Shown piece after piece: positions 36,964 through 49,784 of a DNA stretch of 64,000 nucleotides. The notes under the pieces were generated by a model that saw nothing but the letters and a program-made list of their open reading frames with translations, searched no databases and had not been told where the DNA came from. Origin of the DNA: Semisulcospira habei (lineage: Eukaryota; Mollusca; Gastropoda; Semisulcospiridae); contig BTPG01000002.1 of assembly GCA_036245525.1 (NCBI GenBank), positions 160,820,834 through 160,884,833 on the forward strand. The letters run 5' to 3'. Numbering within the stretch: the stretch's first letter is position 1; each line of letters starts with the position of its first letter. The position numbers were made by a program, and so were the translations under genes.

Positions 36964-38824
36964 ACATAATGACAAAGAAACTGAGCTACATTGGGGTATC
37001 GAACCGTTCGATACCCCAATGTAGCTCAGTTTCTTTGTCATTATGGGTAGATTTAATGGCAGTGAATGAGGAAGAATGTCTAATGTCTATAGGTAGGGAG
37101 TTCCAGACAAGAGGTCCAACGTGCGCAAAACAACGGTCACCTCTGGTTTGTATTTGAAGAGCGGAACTCTGAAAAGGCGCGTGTTACTAATTGAACCAGG
37201 GAGCGGGAGGGAGTGTATAGTTGAAGAATATCAGCGAGATAGGCAGGGATAGAGTAGTTAATAGCTTTGTAGCACTGACAGGCGATTTTGTACTAGACTC
37301 GTTTGACTGGCAGCCAATGAAGTTCTCAGAATAGGAGTGATGGGCTGATGCTGTGAGGCGCGGACGATGAGACGTGCAGCACTATTCTGAACTCGCTGCA
37401 ATTTTTGAATGAGAAACTGAGGGAGGCCAGCTAAGAGGGCATTGCAGTAATCAATGCGGGACAAGACTAAAGAAACGACTAGTTTGGTGGTAGCTTTAGT
37501 AGTGAGGTAATGACGGATAGAACTGATGCGTCTTAATTCCAGAAAAGCAAGTTTGCAGACATGATTTACATGCTCCTTCATTTGAAAATCTTTATCAAGA
37601 CAAACACCAAGATTGCGAACTGAATCAGAAAATGGAATAGGTGCGTCACAAATGCGCATGAGTCAGGAGAATTGGGCTGCGGTCGAGAGGCACCGACAAG
37701 AAGAGCTTCTGTCTTGCCCTCATTTAACTGAAGTTTATTTTCACACATCCAGGACTTAACATCTGAGATACAGTTCTGAACATCTGAAATAGCGTGACTG
37801 GAGCTGTTTGGAGGTGCAGATTTCCGAAGTTGTGTATCGTCCGCATACATGTGATGATCGGTTAAATGCGATGCGATGTCCTGAGACAGAGGCTGAGTGT
37901 ATAGCGTAAATAGAATGGCGGGGGACCCCAAACTCTAGAGCAGCAGCTTCAGAAAGAACGTTCTTGACAGAGACGTTGATCTGACGGGAAGACAGATAAG
38001 AGTGAAACCAGGTGAGAACTTTACCAAAAATACCAAAGTAGTTTTCTCGACGTTGGAGCAAGATGGAGTGGTCAATGGTGTCAAACGCAGCTGATGAGTC
38101 TAACAGGGCAAGAACTGAGATCTGGTTTTCGTCATAGGCACTTAGGAGGCCATTAACGACCCAGAGGAGCGCAGTTTCAGTACTGTGCCCGGCACGGTAA
38201 GCAGACTGAAGCGGGTGGGCGAGATTGTTTGACTGTAGGTATTTAGTGAGCTGTTTCAGAACGACTCTCTCAAGAATTTTGGACATAAAGGGTAGGTTTG
38301 AAACGGGGCGATAGTTCTTTAGCTGGTTGGGGTCAAGATTCAACTTTTTCAGGAGAAGTTTGACAACGGTTGATTTGAATTCTGACGGAAAGACGCCTGA
38401 CTCAAGGGACTGATTTATGATTTTGGTGATAGTGGGCAAAAAAATTCCAATGTTTTCAAAAACCAGTGAAGTTGGCATGGGGTCAAGCTCACACGTTTTA
38501 GGCGGGCATTTCTTAAGAATGTCAAAAACAGCCTGTTCAGAGACGGGAGTGAACTCGACAAAGGGGTGATCAATAATGGGGAGGGTGGGTGTCAATATGG
38601 GCGCACCGCATAGCATCAAGGCTATCTCGAATGGACGTCACCCTGTCAGTGAAAAAGCTATAGAAGGCGTTGGCTAAGTGAGCAGCTGGGATGTTGGTGG
38701 GAAGGGCCGGAGAATCACGAGATCTACCAAGCAAGCTATCAGCAAGGGCAAACAATTTTTTACAAGTGTCACTTTCAAGAATCTTGGAGCAGTAAAAATC
38801 CGTTTTCACTTTTCAATTAGTGAC
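36774..38824 (-). mobile_element. L2/CR1-like LINE nested in family N LINE
   Basis: On the minus strand the reverse-transcriptase ORF runs from about 38619: CELDPMPTSLVFENI, NYRPVSNLPFMSKILERVV, LQSAYRAGHSTETALL, SSAAFDTIDHSILL, then after a frameshift near 37930 LFTLYTQPLS and MYADDTQL, then LGVCLDKDFQMKEHVNHVC and IDYCNALLAGLP. The 3' end is a gcgctatataagtagcc-type sequence plus an (ATT)n tail at 36774-36785. The direct repeat TTAATTAATAA (36763-36773 and 38825-38835) is the target duplication. It is 5'-truncated, with no endonuclease. Confidence 0.85.
36893..37045. repeat. (CA)n followed by a perfect 40-bp inverted repeat
   Basis: CA repeats (about 36893-36960) abut arms 36965-37004 and 37006-37045, which are exact complements with a one-base spacer (tcgaac c gttcga at the centre). 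It lies in the 3' UTR of the L2-like LINE. Confidence 0.9.
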
Positions 38825-40330
38825 TTAATTAATAAGAAGTCCTCCGGCCATGATGATATTAGCTCACAAACATTCATGTTGTCTATACCATACATCGTAG
38901 AGACCCTTACTTATATTTACAACTTATGTATTTAAAACAATGTATTCCCTACAGACCTTAAAGTCGCAAAAGTCATTCCACTGCCAAATTCAAAAGATCG
39001 TACTGACCCTAACAACTATAGACCTATTTCCCTGCTGTCCGTATTATCTAAACCCCTCGAAAGGCATCTACATAAACACCTGTCTGTCTACTTATAATCA
39101 AGAAAGTTGCTCCGTCAGTCAACATTTCGCCCTCGGCACTCATGTCATACGGCTCTGAGCAAATTAACAGACACATGGCTTTCAAATATGAATAATTCGC
39201 AGCTGACAGGTGTAATTGATCTTGACTTTTAAAAGGGTTTCGACTTAGTGAAGCCATACAATACTGATTTCTAAACTTAAGCATTATCTTCGAAAGGACA
39301 TTTCTGTTTCGTTGTTTACGTCATACCTCGAAAACAGGAAGCAGAAAGTAATTGTAAATGGAGCCTACTCTTCTACTAAAGATGTAAAACTCGGAGTTCC
39401 GCAGGGGTCAATCTTAGGTCCTCTTTTATTTTGTATTTACATCAATGACCTACCTCTAAGTCTAACCTACGAAGCAGCACAGTGTGATATGTTCGCCGAT
39501 GATACCTCAATCCACGCAGCTAACAAAGACATAATTGTAGTTGAAAATGGCCTTCAACAAAGTCTCGATGATATAGCAGCATGGTGTAAAGTCAACTCTA
39601 TGATTCTGCATCCTACTAAAACAAAACCTATGATTATTGCAACACGCCAAAAGCATCAGTTAATACCATTAAAGCTTAATCTATCACTCGGCGACGACAT
39701 CATAGAACAGGTAGCCGAACGTCGTCTATTTGGGGTTACAATTGATAATCAGCTCAGGTGGCAGATGCACATTGACAATGTATGTAAAACGGTCTTTAGA
39801 AATGTCTTTATGTTATCGAAATTAAAGTATTTCACAGATAGTGAAACCAGAAAATTGTTCAGTAATGCACACATCATGTCACATATAAACTACGCATCGA
39901 CGGTGTGGGATTGTTGCAGTGATGTCCACTTAAAAAGACTAAATTCTTTACATAGGAGAATGGCAAAATTAATTCTTCCCGACAACCAAGGAAAAACTCC
40001 ATAAAACTGGATTTCTATCCCTTCAAAATCACTTTAAATTTAACAAAATGGTACTGATGTTTAAAGTGTGGAATCATAACGCTCCAGAATATTTAATAGA
40101 TCTGTTTAAAAGATCAGATTCCTGCTATGGGAATATGAGGGGTCTTTATATTGTTCCAAAACCCCGAATAGATTTATTTAAATCCACTTTGTCATTTGCG
40201 GGTTCCACACTGTGGAACTCACTCCCAGATGACGTTAAAGTCACTCCGACATTATCTCGTTTCAAGACAAGTCTTTATAGATACCTGACATCACTCGAAT
40301 AATAATATCTAGTTAAACGTAGACGCACGA

Positions 40331-40450
40331 ATGTACGTGTATATTCTAACTATCATGTGTATGTGCGGGTGTATGTATATGTGTGTGTATGCATGTGTAT
40401 GTGTGTTGTGTGTCTGCACGCGTGTGTGCGTTTGTGCGTGCATGCGTGTT
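40331..40450 (+). repeat. TG-rich tract inside LINE 3' UTR
   Basis: This is an imperfect gtatgtgtgtg-type sequence between the last coding block of the family N LINE and its 3' terminus. Confidence 0.6.
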
Positions 40451-40967
40451 TTTGTATTTAGTGGACTGTATATTTTGTATCACTGTGCTTTGATGTCCCT
40501 GTTTTATGTATATTTTGTACTTAGTTAATCGTAGTTTTAGCAACGGCAGATACGAAAAATGATATAGTCACTGACGGTGTTAATATCTTCACTGTTGTAA
40601 AATAAAGATTCATTGATTCATTGATTCACACTTCACTCTCAGCACAGTGGGTCGTCAGTCACACTCAGATTGCATATTTTGTCTTTAGAGGTAGTGTTAG
40701 TGGACACGCACCGTTGCCCATCAGAGCAGCATTGTAGTTATCGACGCGTGTCACCAGGTGTGGTGTGTGTCTCTTCTGAACACTTATTAACCCCTAAACA
40801 ATTGTCAGCCAATGTAAGAGGTTTACATCATGGGAGATTATAACTGCTTATATGATTTGCATATGTGTTCCTCATATGGAGGAGGTTATTTGGTTTATGG
40901 AGCAGTATCACTCACAAATGGCTGTGTTGTTCCTTAAACGGAGGAAATAATTGGGAGTATAGTGTTG

Positions 40968-40969
<2 letters not shown>

Positions 40970-41032
<63 letters not shown>

Positions 41033-41068
41033 ACACTGACACACACACACACACGCGCGCGCGCGCGC

Positions 41069-41098
<30 letters not shown>
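40970..41098 (+). repeat. (CA)n/(CG)n microsatellite
   Basis: A pure CA run to about 41030 is followed by CA and GC blocks. Confidence 0.96.
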
Positions 41099-41099
<1 letters not shown>

Positions 41100-41170
41100 A
41101 TGATTGCTCTGCAAAAACTCCAAGTAGAACATTCTTTTAATTCAGAAAACAGGTGACATGTATAGATTGT

Positions 41171-41308
41171 TACATTGGTGTTTAGGTGATACTGAGACTC
41201 TCACTCGAGTGTCTTAAAACCTTATCCTACTCGCTTCCGCTCGCAGGATAAGGTTTTAAGACCACTCGAGTCAGTGAGAGTCTCAGTATCACCTAAACAC
41301 CGTTGTAA
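41171..41308. mobile_element. Palindromic element family H
   Basis: The arms tggtgtttaggtgatactga and tcagtatcacctaaacaccg are complementary, continuing inward through actctcactcgag and cttaaaaccttatcct. The loop is about 20 bp (actcgcttccgctcgc). It is a single copy in this window. Confidence 0.75.
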
Positions 41309-41344
41309 GAATATGTACATGTCGTTTATACTGTAACTGACACC

Positions 41345-41378
41345 ATACGTCTATTACTGTAAGTATAGTAATAGACGT
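41345..41378. repeat. Short palindrome K and LINE target site
   Basis: acgtctattact and agtaatagacgt are complementary around gtaagtat. A similar hairpin (aagtctattactattatagt and its complement) is at 52155-52183. The right arm is the sequence duplicated by the LINE inserted at 41378. Confidence 0.6.
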
Positions 41379-44300
41379 GGGGTCAAGGGGTCTCTGCCTG
41401 ACTCAAAGGGTGGGGGCCCCAGGGGACGAGTTGCGTTGGTGGTGCGGGTAGTGGGGAACTCTTACAGCGCCTCCCTCGGGATCCCCCTAGTCTAGGGCCT
41501 CTTGGCCTTTGTGAGGCACCCTCGTGTGTAATCCCTCCGGACTGGCATAGCATCCCTCTATCCAAAAGACCGCCCGTGCGTGGTCCCTGGCCACATCCTC
41601 TCCGATGTGACCCCACAAACTGGGCAGCACTAGCCCCCAGGATTAACACGGCGGATCTAAAGGAGAGAACCTCGAAAATAAATCATTGTCCTGCTGCCTT
41701 GCAGGCCTGGCCGCTTGGCTGCGGAAAGGCTAAGGGAGAAAAACCATGACATCAAAATCTCCGTGTCTCCGGGGAAGGTTTTTGAGCCAGAGACTAGGAC
41801 AAGGACAGTCTGATATAAAACCTACGACCCGAGGACCTCGATGCCACCGTCCCAGCTTGCTAGGCCATGGAAGACGAACCAAGGGTTTAAATGGTGGGGC
41901 CAGTACTGCGCACACTGCACTCCACCAAAAAGCTCCACCGCGCAGGCTTTAGGAAACGTCCACGGACCATGACACCGACCATTCCAAGTCCTGTAGCGAT
42001 GGGCGAGGGGCGAAACGGCAGGTGAAAGATATCACTGGAAGCCGCAGTCTCAAACCTGCATGCAAGCGGTTGAGGATATTGGTCGCCTGATGTCACTGGG
42101 GATGACAACATTACTCGACACACCCTGAACGACCAAGCAGCCTTCTCTAGGGACAGCACTGCTTGCTCCACACGGACAGGTGCCTAGAAAAGGTGGCCTA
42201 ACCAAAGCTCCTCCCCTCGCAACCCCATTTGGCTAGCCGCGGACAACGGGCATCTTCTCCTGCGGTCAGAAAACAAGAAAAAAACAACGGATCCACTCCC
42301 ATGACGACCACGACTGGACTCAACGTAGCATGCTGGAACATCCGAACCATGCTCGACACAGCAGACAGCGGACGCCCTGAACGTCGCTCCGCCCTCATTG
42401 CTTATGAATTGCGGAGGTTAAACATCGACATCGCCGCGCTCAGCGATGTACGCCTCCCGGACGAAGGCAGCCTCCAAGAACTTGGCGCTGGCTACACCCT
42501 CTACTGGTCAGGCAGACCTGCATCAGAAAGACGGCTCTCAGGCGTGGGCTTCATGGTCAAGACCTCCATTGCGACTAAGCTGGAAAACCTACCAACGGGT
42601 CACTCCGACCGCATCATATCCATGTGCCTCCCACTGAGACACCAGCAATACGTCACCCTTCTCAGTGTGTACTCCCCAACCCTCCTGGCAGAGCCTGCAG
42701 AAAAAGCCAAGTTCTACTCTGACTTGCGCAGCCTCCTACAGAGCACCCCTGCAGACGACAAAGTCATCATCCTTGGCGACTTCAACGCCAGAGTGGGCCA
42801 GGACTCTGAAGCCTGGAAAGGAGTCCTCGGCAAGCATGGCGTTGGGACTGCAATGACAATGGCCGCCTACTGTTGGAGTTCTGTGCAGAGCAGCAACTTG
42901 TCATCACCAACACTACTTTCCATCAAAAGGACAGTCGAAAGACCACCTGGATGCATCCTCGCTCTAAGCACTGGCACCTTATCGACTATGTCCTAGTGCG
43001 TCAGAGGGACCGCAGTGATGTCCTCCTCACCAGAGTGATGCCCAGCGCAGAATGTCACACTGACCACCGCCTTTTCCGCTGCAAACTCAGGCTCCGCCTC
43101 AAGCTGAAACCCAAGAAAGGGGGCCCCTCCAACAAAAAGCTTGATGTTGCCAGCCTTCAGCGTGACGACCTGAAGGCTGCCTTTCAGACAGATTTGCAGC
43201 GCATGCTCAAAGACACAGCTGATCCAGCAGACTCCTCCCCTGAAACACTCTGGGAACAACTGAAAACTGCTATTGCAAAATCCTTTGCGGAAGTCTTGGG
43301 CTTTGCTAGAAAGAGGAACAAAGACTGGTTTGACGAAAACGACGTAGAGATCCAGGAACTTCTAGCAAAAAAAAAAAAAAAAGAGCCGCCCACCAGGCCC
43401 ACCTAGCCCAGCCTTCCTGCCCTGTGAAGAAGTTTGCCTTCCGCCTCATCTGCAGCAGTCTCCAGAACAAGTGGTGGTCCAGACTCGCACAGAGGACCCA
43501 GCTTTGCGCTGACAACGGTGACTACAAGGGCTTCTACGAAGCACTGAAAGCAGTGTATAGCCCCAGGCACCTGGTTCAAAGTCCCCTACGAAGCGCTGAT
43601 GGACAGGAACTCCTCACAGATAGTACGTCCATCTTGAACGGCTGGTCGAAATACTTTCAGGACCTCTTCAGCGCTGAGCGCACTGTTCAAGAAGCAGTCA
43701 TTTTCCAAATCCCACACCTCCCAATATAGATTGAATTGGACGAACTGAAGAGACCCTCAAGGCCATCCACCAGCTCAAGAGTGGCAAAGCAGCAGGCATT
43801 GACGGAATCCCGCCAGAGATCTGAAAACACGGAGGTCCAGCACTGCACAACAAGCTCCACGACCTCTTTCTCTGCTGCTGGGAGAAAGGAACACTACCAA
43901 AGGATCTCCGTGATGCAGTCATCATCACCCTGTACAAGAACAAAGGAGAGAAGTCTGCCTGCTCTAATTATCGTGCTGTCCATTGCCGGGAAAATTCTCG
44001 CAAGGCTGCTCCTGAATCGGCTGGTACCTGCCATCGCTGAAGACCACCTCCCAGAGGGCCAGCCTGGCTTCAGAGCCAACAGGAGTACCACCGACATGGT
44101 CTTTGTGCTGAGACAGCTTCAGGAGAAGTGCCGCGAGCAGAACAAAGTACGTAACGTTTGTCGACCTAACAAAAGCGTTTGACACTGTGAGCAGGCAAGG
44201 CATGTGGCAGATCCTGGAGCGACTTGGCTGTTCCCCAAAGTTCCTAAGCATGATCGTCCAGCGAGGACCAGCAAGGCCAGGTCAGACTCAACAGTGACCT

Positions 44301-45166
44301 CTCAGAACCATTCCCGATTCTCAACGGCGTGAAGCAGGGCTGCGTGCTGGCACCGACCCTCTTTACCATCTTCTTTAGCATGATGTTGAAGCAGGCCACA
44401 GTTGACCTCGACGATGACGACGCAGTGTACATCAGGTATCGTCTCGATGGCAGCCTGTTCAACCTCAGACGACTGCAGGCCCACACCAAAACCCTAGACC
44501 GACTGTTTCGTGAGCTGCTCTTTGCTGATGACGCTGCCCTCGTTGCACACACAGAGAGAGCCTTGCAGCGCATCACGTCCTGCTTCGCAGATGCCGCCCA
44601 GCTCTTTGGACTTGAGGTCAGTCTGAAAAAGACAGAGGTCCTTCATCAACCGGCACCCAAGGAAGAGCATTGCCCTCCCCACATCACCATCGGCGAGTCC
44701 AAACTGAAGTCTGTACACAATTTACCTACCTTGGCAGCATCATCACGTCAGGCGCCAAGCTGGACAAGGAGCTGGACAACAGGCTGGCAAAAGCGAACAG
44801 TGCTTTCGGGCGACTATTCAAGCGGGTGTGGCACAATCAACAGCTGAAAAAGGGCACCAAGATCAGCGTGTACAGAGCTGTCGTCCTCACCACCCTGCTG
44901 TATGGTTCCGAGTCCTGGGTCCTCTACGCGCAGCCAACTACGACTCCTCGAACGCTTCCACCAGCGCTGCCTGCGTACCATCCTCGACATTCACTGGAGT
45001 GACTATGTCACCGTCGAGGTCCTTGAACAGGCGGAAACTGTGAGCATCGAGACTTTGCTGCTGAGGACACAGCTTCGCTGGGCGGGGCACGTCTCCAGGA
45101 TGGAGGATCATCGCCTACCCGTCGTGGGCAACCCCTATAGAATCTTCGTCGCGAAGTCAAGCCAAG
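41378..45166 (+). mobile_element. EN-RT non-LTR retrotransposon (RTE-like), near full length
   Basis: The flanks agtaatagacg (41367-41377 and 45167-45177) are an 11-bp target duplication. A 5' UTR of about 0.9 kb precedes an APE-type endonuclease (VACWNIRTMLDTADSG, KVIILGDFNARVG, HLIDYVLVRQ, CHTDHRLFRCKL). The reverse transcriptase follows: FRANRSTTDMVFVLRQLQ, NGVKQGCVLAPTLFTIFFS, LLFADDAALVAHTERAL and a C-terminal LRWAGHVSRMEDHRLP. Frameshifts occur near 42860, at an A14 run (43369-43382), and near 43735, 44150, 44720 and 44940, so it is inactive. GC content is well above its surroundings. Assignment to RTE rather than another EN-RT clade is uncertain. Confidence 0.8.
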
Positions 45167-45324
45167 AGTAATAGACGAATGGTGAAACTGATACTAATTG
45201 GTACTGACCTGCGACAATGATCAAAACATGCGATTAGCTTGCGGGTAGTGCAGTAACCGTTCCACGAGACCAAAAATAGTGACTCGTGCCCCCGTTTACA
45301 TGAAAAAAGAGTGAAAATGTGTAT

Positions 45325-45375
45325 TTGTTACAGACCAAACTGGTAACTGCCAAGCGTGTAAAATGCACAGAAGAA
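45325..45375 (+). mobile_element. Foldback MITE family L, fragment
   Basis: tacagaccaaactggtaact, gccaagcgtgtaaaatgcac and agaagaacggagaaa match the left end of copies 2 and 3. The rest is absent. Confidence 0.5.
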
Positions 45376-45514
45376 CGGAGAAAGCGCGGCCGCGCCATAC
45401 CAATCACGTTCCCTTCGTCACCCGGACACCCAATCACACTGCTTAACACGGTCACCTACCAGTCCCGGGTATTTTCGGTTCGTACTACGTTTCACAATGC
45501 GACGCTTCCTTATT

Positions 45515-45727
45515 ATAGCCCCTTCACTGCCGAAGACATGTGAGCGCGATCCAGCTGCAAGAGACATAGATTCTCATAAGCCCCCTGCTACTGCGGGAGC
45601 TCATGAGGATCTGTACCTCTTGGGCCCAATTTTTATCTATGTTCCTTGTAAGGTTGTGGCTTTTGAACATTGAATGAAAAAAGATTACAGAAACAAATTA
45701 TACTTCCAGTGGCAGTGAAGGGGTTAA
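45515..45727 (+). mobile_element. TTAA palindromic MITE family B, nearly complete
   Basis: The left end agccccttcactgccgaaga (TTAA decayed to tata) pairs with the right end tggcagtgaaggggTTAA (45724-45727). The hairpin gagacatagattctcataag / ctcatgaggatctgtacctc lies at 45560-45622. Confidence 0.75.
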
Positions 45728-46270
45728 TTTAAGAAATTAAAATTGAACAAATATACATGTATGTCACGTTTGTAATAACTGTCATACATGACAGGAATCT
45801 GTCTATTCTGGTTAGATTTTTTTTAACATCAGACTACTTATGTGAGCATGAGTGTATTTTTGGGAACTGGCACCAGTCAAATCACTTACAGTCCGAGCCG
45901 AAACATAATGAACAGGAATAGCCAGCGAATGTAAATGTTTTGTATGATCAGTTCACTAACGTTGGTGATTACAAGACAACATGAGTTCTTAGCGGAGGTC
46001 GATCTGAAGACGTCATGCGGCTGAACGACCGTGATAGCTCAAGGGGCTGCTAAAACAACGTGGTGCATGTGAGCGACTAGTATATACTTGGACGCCACCT
46101 GTGATCTGTCATCGGCGATCTATTGTCTTTATCTACTGACGACAAAAAAAATGCGACATTTTTGGAATGATTTTGGATGAAGACCAAAAAAAAAAAAACA
46201 CATTTATAAACGTCAGTATATTATATTTTATATTAGTGTGTTAGGACTGATTTTCGGTTTTAGATGTATG
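45728..46270. other. No gene recognised
   Basis: Only a partial family F element is visible at 46134-46186 (tactgacgac, aaaaatgcgacatttttgga). Confidence 0.4.
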
Positions 46271-46271
46271 T

Positions 46272-46822
<551 letters not shown>

Positions 46823-46834
46823 ACTAACTATTTA

Positions 46835-47465
46835 ACGCGCTATTTAACTTCAGCCCTAGGCATCAGCTACACACGAGACATGGCTTGCTTCATTTACCCC
46901 GACCCAGGATAGATCTCTACAAGTCAAGCCTTCTATTTTCGGGCAGTTTTGTCTGGAACTCATTGCCATTGAACATTAAATCATGTTCAGGTAAAACCCA
47001 TTTTAAACGAGCTTTGCGAACGCACTTCCATTCAGCCTGACTTCACAGTTTGCCATATCAGAGTATTGTTGTTGATAACACGTGAAAGTCAAGTATTTTC
47101 TCTTTCTCCTTACATTTGTAAACTGATAATCCTTGGTCTTGTCGGTGTCGCTATATGCTCTTGATGCTGCTGATTCTTTGACACTGTCTTAGCTGAGTAT
47201 AATATTAATGCTATGCACTCATTTATTTCTCTTACTTTTGTGTTGGTGGCAGTTACTACTTCTCCAATACGATTTTTTTTCCCCCTTTCATTGATTCACC
47301 TATTATGTTTGTTTGTTTTTTTTCCGTAGTTTTTCTTCTTCTTCTTCTTATTATTGTTATTATTTGCATGCTATGTTTATTTTCCTGTTATGTTGTTTGT
47401 TTACAGGACAGCTTGTAAGACAGGCATTGAGTTGCCTAATAGCTTTATCCTGAATAAATAAAGAT

Positions 47466-47468
<3 letters not shown>
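46835..47468 (+). mobile_element. LINE 3' remnant
   Basis: Translated pieces around 46900-47030 (ISTSQAFYF, SGTHCH-type frames; in another frame a WNSLP-like block) resemble the C-terminus of LINE reverse transcriptases. The 3' end is gaataaataaagattcatc, directly followed by (TC)n. Heavily decayed. Confidence 0.5.
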
Positions 47469-47540
<72 letters not shown>

Positions 47541-47710
47541 CTCTCACACACACACACACACACACAAACATACAAACACACACACTCACATACACACAAA
47601 CGCAAACACACACACATACAACACACTCAAACACATACAACACACATACACAAACACATACAACACGCACACGAACACACACACACACTCAGACAAACAC
47701 ACACACACAG
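47468..47710 (+). repeat. (TC)n then (CA)n compound microsatellite
   Basis: (TC)n at 47468-47546 continues into imperfect (CA)n to about 47710. Open frames on the minus strand here are artefacts. A 30-bp duplication (gcctatggttcgcacacgct) follows at 47834-47890. Confidence 0.93.
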
Positions 47711-48099
47711 GAGGAGGGAGAGAAAAGGGTGAGGATGAGACTTGCAGATAAAAGGTACGCTTATTCAGTAAGAAAGTAATGAAGTGAAGACCATGGCATA
47801 TAGGCACTAAATAGGTGTAACCCGGCCCTGCCAGCCTATGGTTCGCACACGCTGACGTCAGCCTATGGTTCGCACACGCTGACGTCAGCGGGTGAAAGGA
47901 CAAAGTGAGAAGATTAAATGCCAGAATACTCTTGAACTCACCATTCACTGTCACAATAGTTCCTCCTTGTGATATGGGACGTATTCCGATCTACACCGCA
48001 TTACCCTCTGGTCTCAATGCACGTCGCACAACCGTGTCAAATTCCCAGTCAACAGCTGGTTTTCTCTCATTACCTACAGCATTAAAATACATTATCTGC

Positions 48100-48172
48100 T
48101 CATGAGCAAGAGGCACAGATTTTCATGAGCCCCTGCAGATGCAGGGGCTCATGAAAATCTGTACCTCTAGCC
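48100..48172. mobile_element. Family B hairpin core
   Basis: agaggcacagattttcatga and tcatgaaaatctgtacctct pair around gcccctgcagatgcaggggc. No TTAA termini are seen. Confidence 0.65.
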
Positions 48173-48875
48173 AAGCGATCGGTTCCAGGTGTTGTTCAGA
48201 CCGAGGACACCCACTGGGTTGTGTATTGTAATGGTCGTCACCGTCTCTTCGCAATCATCAAAATGGCAGTGATCGAACGAGGACCATTGCCAAGTGCGTT
48301 TTGAAAGCAAGTCTTTCAACATTCGGCTTACCACAAGTGTTAAAATTTACAAGTGAAAGGCGGGTTTGTGGATCAAATTTGTTTGTGAGCGAATATAGGT
48401 TGCATGCGCGCCTTACTCAAAATGGGATTTGTTTTGGATATGAGTTGAAGCGCCGGAACGTGGGCGATATCCATACTGAACGTAAAGCGGGGAAATTGGA
48501 GTCTGAAGTTGACAATGTCAGCATAATATGTTCAGCCACATCAAAGAAAACAACTTGAGAAAGAAAAGTAATTTTTATCAACGACCATCGTGATAGATGA
48601 CGTGATGATAAACGTGGTAGACAATACCGTCATCTGACCCAATACTGTCGTGTGACTCTTTGTGAACACAGCGTTGAAAATGTGTAAACTTGACGTCATA
48701 AGAAATCATACACGGGTATGAAATTAGGAGTAGCCGTCCAGCAAGACTCTAAATACAGCATGAAGCCCAACACACTTTGAGAGTCTGAACGTTTCGGCCG
48801 GAGAATCTGCAGGTAAGTCACGTTTGCAGGTAGTCTGTGTTTCTCATGCCAGAACAGTTAGTAACAACGCACTTT

Positions 48876-48877
<2 letters not shown>

Positions 48878-48942
<65 letters not shown>
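48878..48942 (+). repeat. (CA)n microsatellite
   Basis: An uninterrupted dinucleotide run, 28 bp before the family A2 element at 48970. Confidence 0.97.
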
Positions 48943-48945
<3 letters not shown>

Positions 48946-48969
48946 TACATTGGTTGGCAGGCTTGTCGG

Positions 48970-49191
48970 TTAACCCTTGTCATCCTGATACGCTGTTGCT
49001 TGAAATAAATTTGACTATGATAGTTCAAGGAGCGGCGCCAGAATAGCTTGGCGCCTCAGGCGCCAAGCTATTCTGGCACCACCCTTGAACTAAAATGGTA
49101 CATCTATCTTGTAATCTGCAATGTCGCCTTCAAAGGAAAATAAGCAAGTTGTTTTAGTTGTTGTAATCAGCCTCAGGTTGTAATGGGTTAA
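48970..49191 (-). mobile_element. TTAA palindromic MITE family A2, full length
   Basis: It starts TTAAcccttgtcatcctgat and ends cctcaggttgtaatgggTTAA. The core agaatagcttggcgcc / ggcgccaagctattctgg lies near the left end and the unpaired segment is on the right. It is 222 bp, the same architecture as 54653-54867 in reverse. Confidence 0.82.
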
Positions 49192-49378
49192 AGTAACTGG
49201 CGGTCTTTCTTTGTAGATGACTGTTTATTAGCTACATACTAAAATTACATTTGCTGCGTACCAGGTTTTGTTTTCATTCTGTATTGCCTGTATTACTGTC
49301 GCAGGTACAATGGCTTTGAAAATTCTACGGACAGATTCGAACCATAAACCTTATGTTCCGAACGGCAATGCCTGTCCC

Positions 49379-49593
49379 TTAATCCCTTCACTGCCAGTGG
49401 ACGCAGACCGTGTTGTTGAAATCATTGTCAGTTCAGTGTCGAAGGTCCAAAGCCGTCAGAAAATCGTAGATACAAAATGTTTTCAGTAAGAGGTATGGAC
49501 CCTCATGAGCACCCGCAAATGCGAGGGGGACCATGAGGATCTAGTATGTCTCTTGCAGCTGGATTGTGTTCACTTTTTCTTGGCAGGGATTAA
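49379..49593 (-). mobile_element. TTAA palindromic MITE family B, full length
   Basis: It is 215 bp from TTAAtcccttcactgcca to tggcagggatTAA (TTAA 49590-49593). The hairpin gaggtatggaccctcatgag lies near the right end, so it is inverted relative to 45515-45727. Confidence 0.8.
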
Positions 49594-49639
49594 GTAGGTA
49601 CAAGTTTGGGATTATTCTCAGTTCATTTACACATGGTCA

Positions 49640-49784
49640 CCAATGACAGCCGAGACAAAGTGAACACTCTCCAACTGATAGATCCTCATGAGCCCACGAA
49701 GTTGCTGGGGCTCATGACAATCTGTACCATTTCCTGACACCTCTCTGTATCCATGTCCATTTGACGGCTGCGGATCGTTGACGT
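49640..49784 (+). mobile_element. Family B element, diverged
   Basis: The hairpin aactgatagatcctcatgag / ctcatgacaatctgtaccat, with flanks accgagac-type and ggctgcggatcgttgacg, resembles the copy at 63176. It abuts the family D element at 49785. Confidence 0.5.

Larger units (their letters stand above)
36150..40622 (+). mobile_element. LINE family N, most complete copy, split by an L2-like LINE
   Basis: The 5' part (36150-36762) encodes ILPPWLT, FKKQRNRVRSMVRAARRDFI and VWRVLNSITRG. After the nested insertion (36774-38824) the frame resumes at 38825 with KKSSGHDDIS, then RPISLLSVLSKPLER, GVPQGSILGPLLFCIYINDL, MFADDTSIHAANKD, FGVTIDNQLRWQMHI and IDLFKSTLSFAGSTLWNSLP. The 3' end is aataaagattcattgattca (about 40600-40622). 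FADD is the reverse-transcriptase active-site block. No endonuclease part is present, and stops and frameshifts (near 38935, 39110, 39230 and 40003) make it inactive. The clade is within the CR1/Jockey group; I cannot place it more exactly. Confidence 0.82.

Noticed and set aside
42229..44847. Host genes for an endonuclease or transcription-like protein
   Set aside because: These frames are parts of one EN-RT retrotransposon with a target duplication.
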